Assembly: GCA_902494815.1 (NCBI GenBank)
Contig: CABUVB010000020.1
Location: 1 to 17,483, forward strand
Direction of reading: 5' to 3'
Source of the DNA: an uncultured Collinsella sp.
GTDB taxonomy: Bacteria; Actinomycetota; Coriobacteriia; Coriobacteriales; Coriobacteriaceae
DNA length: 17,483 bases
The translations under genes were made by a program, and so were the position numbers. The notes under the pieces are model-generated. The model was given only the letters and a program-made list of their open reading frames with translations. It did no database searches and was not told the origin of the DNA. Of the stretch, positions 14,758 to 17,483 are shown in pieces; the stretch's first letter is position 1, and each line of letters opens with the position of its first letter.

Positions 14758-16398
14758 ATGATCGAAATCACCCAAGTCAACGCTTCGCTCGATGAAGCCG
14801 GCGATGAAAATGCCTGCCTCATTGTTGGCAAGCGAGTCGCCAAGCGCGTCCTACGTTGCAAGGACTCCGAGATCAAGTCCATCGAGCTCCACCGCAAGTC
14901 AATCGACGCTCGCAAAAAACGAGACGTCCATTTTATCCTGAGCTTTCGTGTTGAGCTGACCAGTCCCCACCTCGAGCGAGAAGCGGTCGACAGCGTTTCC
15001 GAACGTGACCGCTCGCGCGTACGCGCGATAGAAGACGATGAGCCTTCATTCCCCTCCCCCATTTCCGACGCATCCAAAGAGCGCCCCGTCGTTGTCGGCG
15101 CCGGATGCGCCGGCCTTTTCGCTGCGCTCACGCTCGCCGAAGCAGGTCTTAAGCCCTTGCTTATCGAGCGCGGCGACCCGGCATTTCGCCGCTCGCAGGC
15201 GATCGACCTCTTTCTAAAGGAGCGCATCCTCGACCCCGAGAGCAATATTCAGTTTGGTCTGGGCGGCGCGGGGACCTTCTCGGACGGCAAGCTCAATACG
15301 GGAACAAAAAATCCCGCCCATCGCCTTATCCTCGAAACCTTCGTCGAGGCAGGTGCGCCCCGCGATATTCTGTGGGATGCCAAGCCGCACATTGGCTCCG
15401 ACATCCTTCCCACGGTTGTCACCGCTATATCCCGGCGCATCGAGCAGCTCGGAGGTGTCGTCCGTTATCGAACGAAGCTCGTCGACATTCGCATCGACGC
15501 GTCTGGCGCCATCACCGGCATTGATGTCCAATCGTCCCAAGACGCCGTTTACGAGCCAATCGAGACAAAGCACCTCATCCTCGCCTGCGGGCATTCTGCT
15601 CGCGATATTTTTGAGCTCCTTAAGGACCACAACGTGGCCCTCGCACAAAAGACCTTTGCCATGGGCGTTCGCATCGAGCATCCGCAACGCGACATCGACC
15701 GAGCCCAATATGGAGCCTCGGCGGGACATCCTGCCCTCGGAGCAGCCCCCTACAAGCTCGTCGCCCATCTTCCCAACGGCCGCAGCGTGTTCTCGTTTTG
15801 CATGTGCCCCGGCGGGCAGGTTGTCGCCGCCTCTTCAGAACCGTGCCATCTGTGCGTCAACGGGGCCAGCCTCAATGCCCGCGACGGACGCAACGCAAAT
15901 GCCGCCCTGCTCGTTAACGTCACGCCTGAGGACCTTCCCAACGATGACCCGCTCGCCGGCATCGAGCTCCAGCGTGCCTGCGAGGCGGCCGCCTATCGCC
16001 TGGGCGGTTCCAACTGGAACGCACCGGCACAACTCGTCGGAGATTTCCTCGCAGGACGCGCCAGCAAGGCGCCCGGAAAGGTAAAGCCCACCTATCCGCT
16101 CGGTGTGACCTGGACGGCAATTGACGAAGCCCTGCCGCAGCATATCGTCGAGTCGCTCCGCCTGGGACTTCCCCTACTCGGAAAAAAGCTACGAGGCTAC
16201 GACCGTCCCGATGCCGTTCTTACCGGCGTGGAGACTCGTTCGAGCTCACCGGTCACTGTCACCCGAGACCGAACGTGCCATGCCGTGTCGACCCCGGGCC
16301 TCTACCCTTGTGGTGAGGGAGCTGGATATGCCGGCGGCATCATGAGCGCGGCCACCGACGGCATCCGTTGTGCTGAAGCCCTGATCGCAGACCTCTAA
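14758..16398 (+). CDS. FAD-dependent oxidoreductase with N-terminal extension (COG2509-like)
   Basis: A 546-residue flavoprotein. Residues 1-75 form a small basic alpha/beta domain (VGKRVAKRVLRCKDSEIKSI...KRDVHFILSFRVEL) found in front of the FAD domain in this family. An acidic/serine linker follows (about 85-103), then the Rossmann motif VVVGAGCAGLFAALTLAEAG with FAD-binding LIERG. Hallmarks are FGLGGAGTFSDGKLNTGTK, LILACGHSARDIFELL, FAMGVRIEHPQ, the CMCPGGQVV block and a C-terminal YPCGEGAGYAGGIMSAATDG. The start is the ATG at 14758, with AAGGAG 6 nt upstream; the frame is open 41 codons further but overlaps the previous gene and crosses the hairpin. The family has no firmly established substrate. 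Its position after mrp and a BaiN-like gene suggests a shared redox role. Confidence 0.9.
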   Translation: MIEITQVNASLDEAGDENACLIVGKRVAKRVLRCKDSEIKSIELHRKSIDARKKRDVHFILSFRVELTSPHLEREAVDSVSERDRSRVRAIEDDEPSFPSPISDASKERPVVVGAGCAGLFAALTLAEAGLKPLLIERGDPAFRRSQAIDLFLKERILDPESNIQFGLGGAGTFSDGKLNTGTKNPAHRLILETFVEAGAPRDILWDAKPHIGSDILPTVVTAISRRIEQLGGVVRYRTKLVDIRIDASGAITGIDVQSSQDAVYEPIETKHLILACGHSARDIFELLKDHNVALAQKTFAMGVRIEHPQRDIDRAQYGASAGHPALGAAPYKLVAHLPNGRSVFSFCMCPGGQVVAASSEPCHLCVNGASLNARDGRNANAALLVNVTPEDLPNDDPLAGIELQRACEAAAYRLGGSNWNAPAQLVGDFLAGRASKAPGKVKPTYPLGVTWTAIDEALPQHIVESLRLGLPLLGKKLRGYDRPDAVLTGVETRSSSPVTVTRDRTCHAVSTPGLYPCGEGAGYAGGIMSAATDGIRCAEALIADL

Positions 16399-16426
16399 CG
16401 CACGAATTCCAGCGCGCAAAAGACAT

Positions 16427-16458
16427 AGGCCCCGAGCTCCACAGGGAACTCGGGGCCT
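16427..16458. terminator. Bidirectional terminator between convergent flavoprotein and uvrB genes
   Basis: Perfect 10-bp GC-rich arms AGGCCCCGAG and CTCGGGGCCT enclose a 12-nt loop, midway between two convergent stop codons. On the minus strand the stem is followed by ATGTCTTTT, a usable U-tract for uvrB. On the plus strand GTTCGCTATTTCTT follows, a weaker one for the flavoprotein gene. Confidence 0.8.
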
Positions 16459-16463
16459 GTTCG

Positions 16464-17483
16464 CTATTTCTTAAACCGTGCACCCTGGCGTTTTCTGCCC
16501 GATGCGAACGTGGAACCCTTACGGGCCTGCGAACGTAAGCGCTCGATCGTCTCGCCCTCAGACGCACCCTCAAGCATCGCCCGAATCTGAACGACGGCAT
16601 CGCGCAGACGCGCCGCCTCCTCAAAGTCCATGGCGGCAGAAGCGTTACGCATGTCCTCTTCCATGGTTTCGACGATCCGCACGAGCTCGTCATGCGGCAG
16701 TTCTTCCAACTGCTCCGCAAGCGTCTGCTCGGGCGCCACCGTTTCCGGCACGCCGCCCTCACCCGACTCATCGGGCGTATAGAATGCGCCATGGCCAAGA
16801 GAGTCGCCCTTCGAGCGCCCCTTGGAACCCACGGTTTTTTCGGCCTCGGCAATAAAACTTGAGATGTCGTTAATGGCCTTGTGCACTGTTTTGGGCACAA
16901 TGCCATGCTCTTCGTTATATGCCATCTGAATCTCACGACGGCGCCGCGTCTCCTCGATGGCCTCTTTCATCGAATCGGTCACAACGTCTGCATACATGAT
17001 GACTTCGCCATCGGCGTTACGGGCCGCACGGCCAATCGTCTGAATCAGCGAACGGCGGTTGCGCAAGAAGCCTTCCTTATCGGCATCGAGAATTGCCACC
17101 AGTGAGACCTCGGGGAGATCCAAACCCTCGCGAAGCAGGTTGATGCCAACGAGAACATCGATCTTGCCCTCGCGCAGCGTTCGCAAGATCTCGACACGGT
17201 CCATTGTCGCCGTATCAGAGTGCATGTAATTGACCTTAATGCCCGCATCAAGCAGATGGTCGGTCAGGTCCTCGGCCATGCGCTTGGTCAACGTGGTCAC
17301 CAGCACGCGCTCCTTGCGTGCAACGCGCTCGCGAATCTCGTCCTCAAGATCGTCAATCTGCCCACGAACCGGACGCACATCGATCTTGGGATCGAGCAGA
17401 CCGGTCGGACGAATAATCTGCTCAACGTCGTTCTGGCTAACCCGCAGCTCATAGTCACCCGGTGTTGCCGAAACGTAGATGAA
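16464..17483 (-). CDS. uvrB: UvrABC excinuclease subunit B, C-terminal part (5' end beyond window)
   Basis: UvrB is the DNA helicase-like core that verifies damage and recruits UvrC. The last 339 residues are present and the frame is open to the window edge. The first visible residues are FIYVSATPGDYEL, a conserved UvrB segment, then QIIRPTGLLDPK, VRPVRGQIDDL, the helicase C-lobe (VTTLTKRMAEDLTDHL, GINLLREGLDLPEVSLVAILDADKEGFLR) and motif VI QTIGRAARN. The UVR domain that pairs with UvrC is near the end (DELVRIVETMEEDM...MDFEEAARLRD). A flexible Gly/Ser-rich linker precedes it (VGSKGRSKGDSLGHG). A basic tail of about 35 residues follows (RSQARKGSTFASGRKRQGARFKK), somewhat long for the family. 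It is convergent with the flavoprotein gene; uvrA lies some 6 kb away on the same strand. Confidence 0.97.
   Translation of the reverse strand, partial: FIYVSATPGDYELRVSQNDVEQIIRPTGLLDPKIDVRPVRGQIDDLEDEIRERVARKERVLVTTLTKRMAEDLTDHLLDAGIKVNYMHSDTATMDRVEILRTLREGKIDVLVGINLLREGLDLPEVSLVAILDADKEGFLRNRRSLIQTIGRAARNADGEVIMYADVVTDSMKEAIEETRRRREIQMAYNEEHGIVPKTVHKAINDISSFIAEAEKTVGSKGRSKGDSLGHGAFYTPDESGEGGVPETVAPEQTLAEQLEELPHDELVRIVETMEEDMRNASAAMDFEEAARLRDAVVQIRAMLEGASEGETIERLRSQARKGSTFASGRKRQGARFKK

Noticed and set aside
1..17483. Mobile elements, CRISPR arrays, tRNA or rRNA genes
   Set aside because: I looked for transposase motifs, repeated spacers, long direct repeats and tRNA-like sequence with a TTCRA arm and saw none; gene content is uniform housekeeping type.

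Overview
The window looks like chromosome from a high-GC (roughly 60 %) Gram-positive anaerobe, most likely a Coriobacteriia member such as Collinsella. That placement is an inference from codon bias, a Tat-type lipoprotein signal, an LTA-synthase-family enzyme, paired flavoprotein genes typical of gut anaerobes, and the character of the UvrA, UvrB and UvrC sequences. No 16S or other taxonomic marker is present. I see no mobile element, CRISPR array, tRNA or rRNA. Gene density is high and almost every gene has a clear Shine-Dalgarno site.

Layout. (1) 1-2562, minus strand: the head of an oligopeptide/dipeptide ABC importer operon. A Tat-exported substrate-binding lipoprotein comes first, followed by a hairpin-rich 155-bp gap and the first permease, which is cut by the window edge. 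(2) 2563-2927: a 365-bp gene-free control region with a perfect 9-5-9 dyad and other symmetric elements. (3) 2928-7061, minus strand: a tight ybaK-murJ-uvrC operon (Cys-tRNA deacylase, lipid II flippase, excision nuclease subunit C). (4) 7194-10073, minus strand: uvrA, with a hairpin downstream and a near-consensus LexA box upstream. (5) 10276-16398, plus strand: an LTA-synthase-family membrane enzyme, then an apparent mrp / BaiN-like flavoprotein / COG2509-like flavoprotein cluster. (6) 16427-16458: a hairpin that could terminate both convergent units. (7) 16464-17483, minus strand: the C-terminal 339 residues of uvrB.

How the genes work together. All three subunits of UvrABC nucleotide excision repair fall within about 15 kb on the minus strand, separated by the plus-strand block. 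MurJ and the LTA-synthase-like enzyme serve envelope assembly. Mrp (an Fe-S carrier ATPase) and the two FAD proteins form a candidate redox or Fe-S module of unknown substrate.

Most notable points: UvrC lacks the third of the four canonical Fe-S cysteines (Gly201 instead) and carries a cysteine-rich insertion just before the motif; the Mrp-flavoprotein-flavoprotein gene set; the strong dyad in front of the peptide transporter; and the LexA-like site in front of uvrA. I found nothing that I can defend as an entirely new system. The best candidate for an uncharacterised one is the mrp/flavoprotein cluster.
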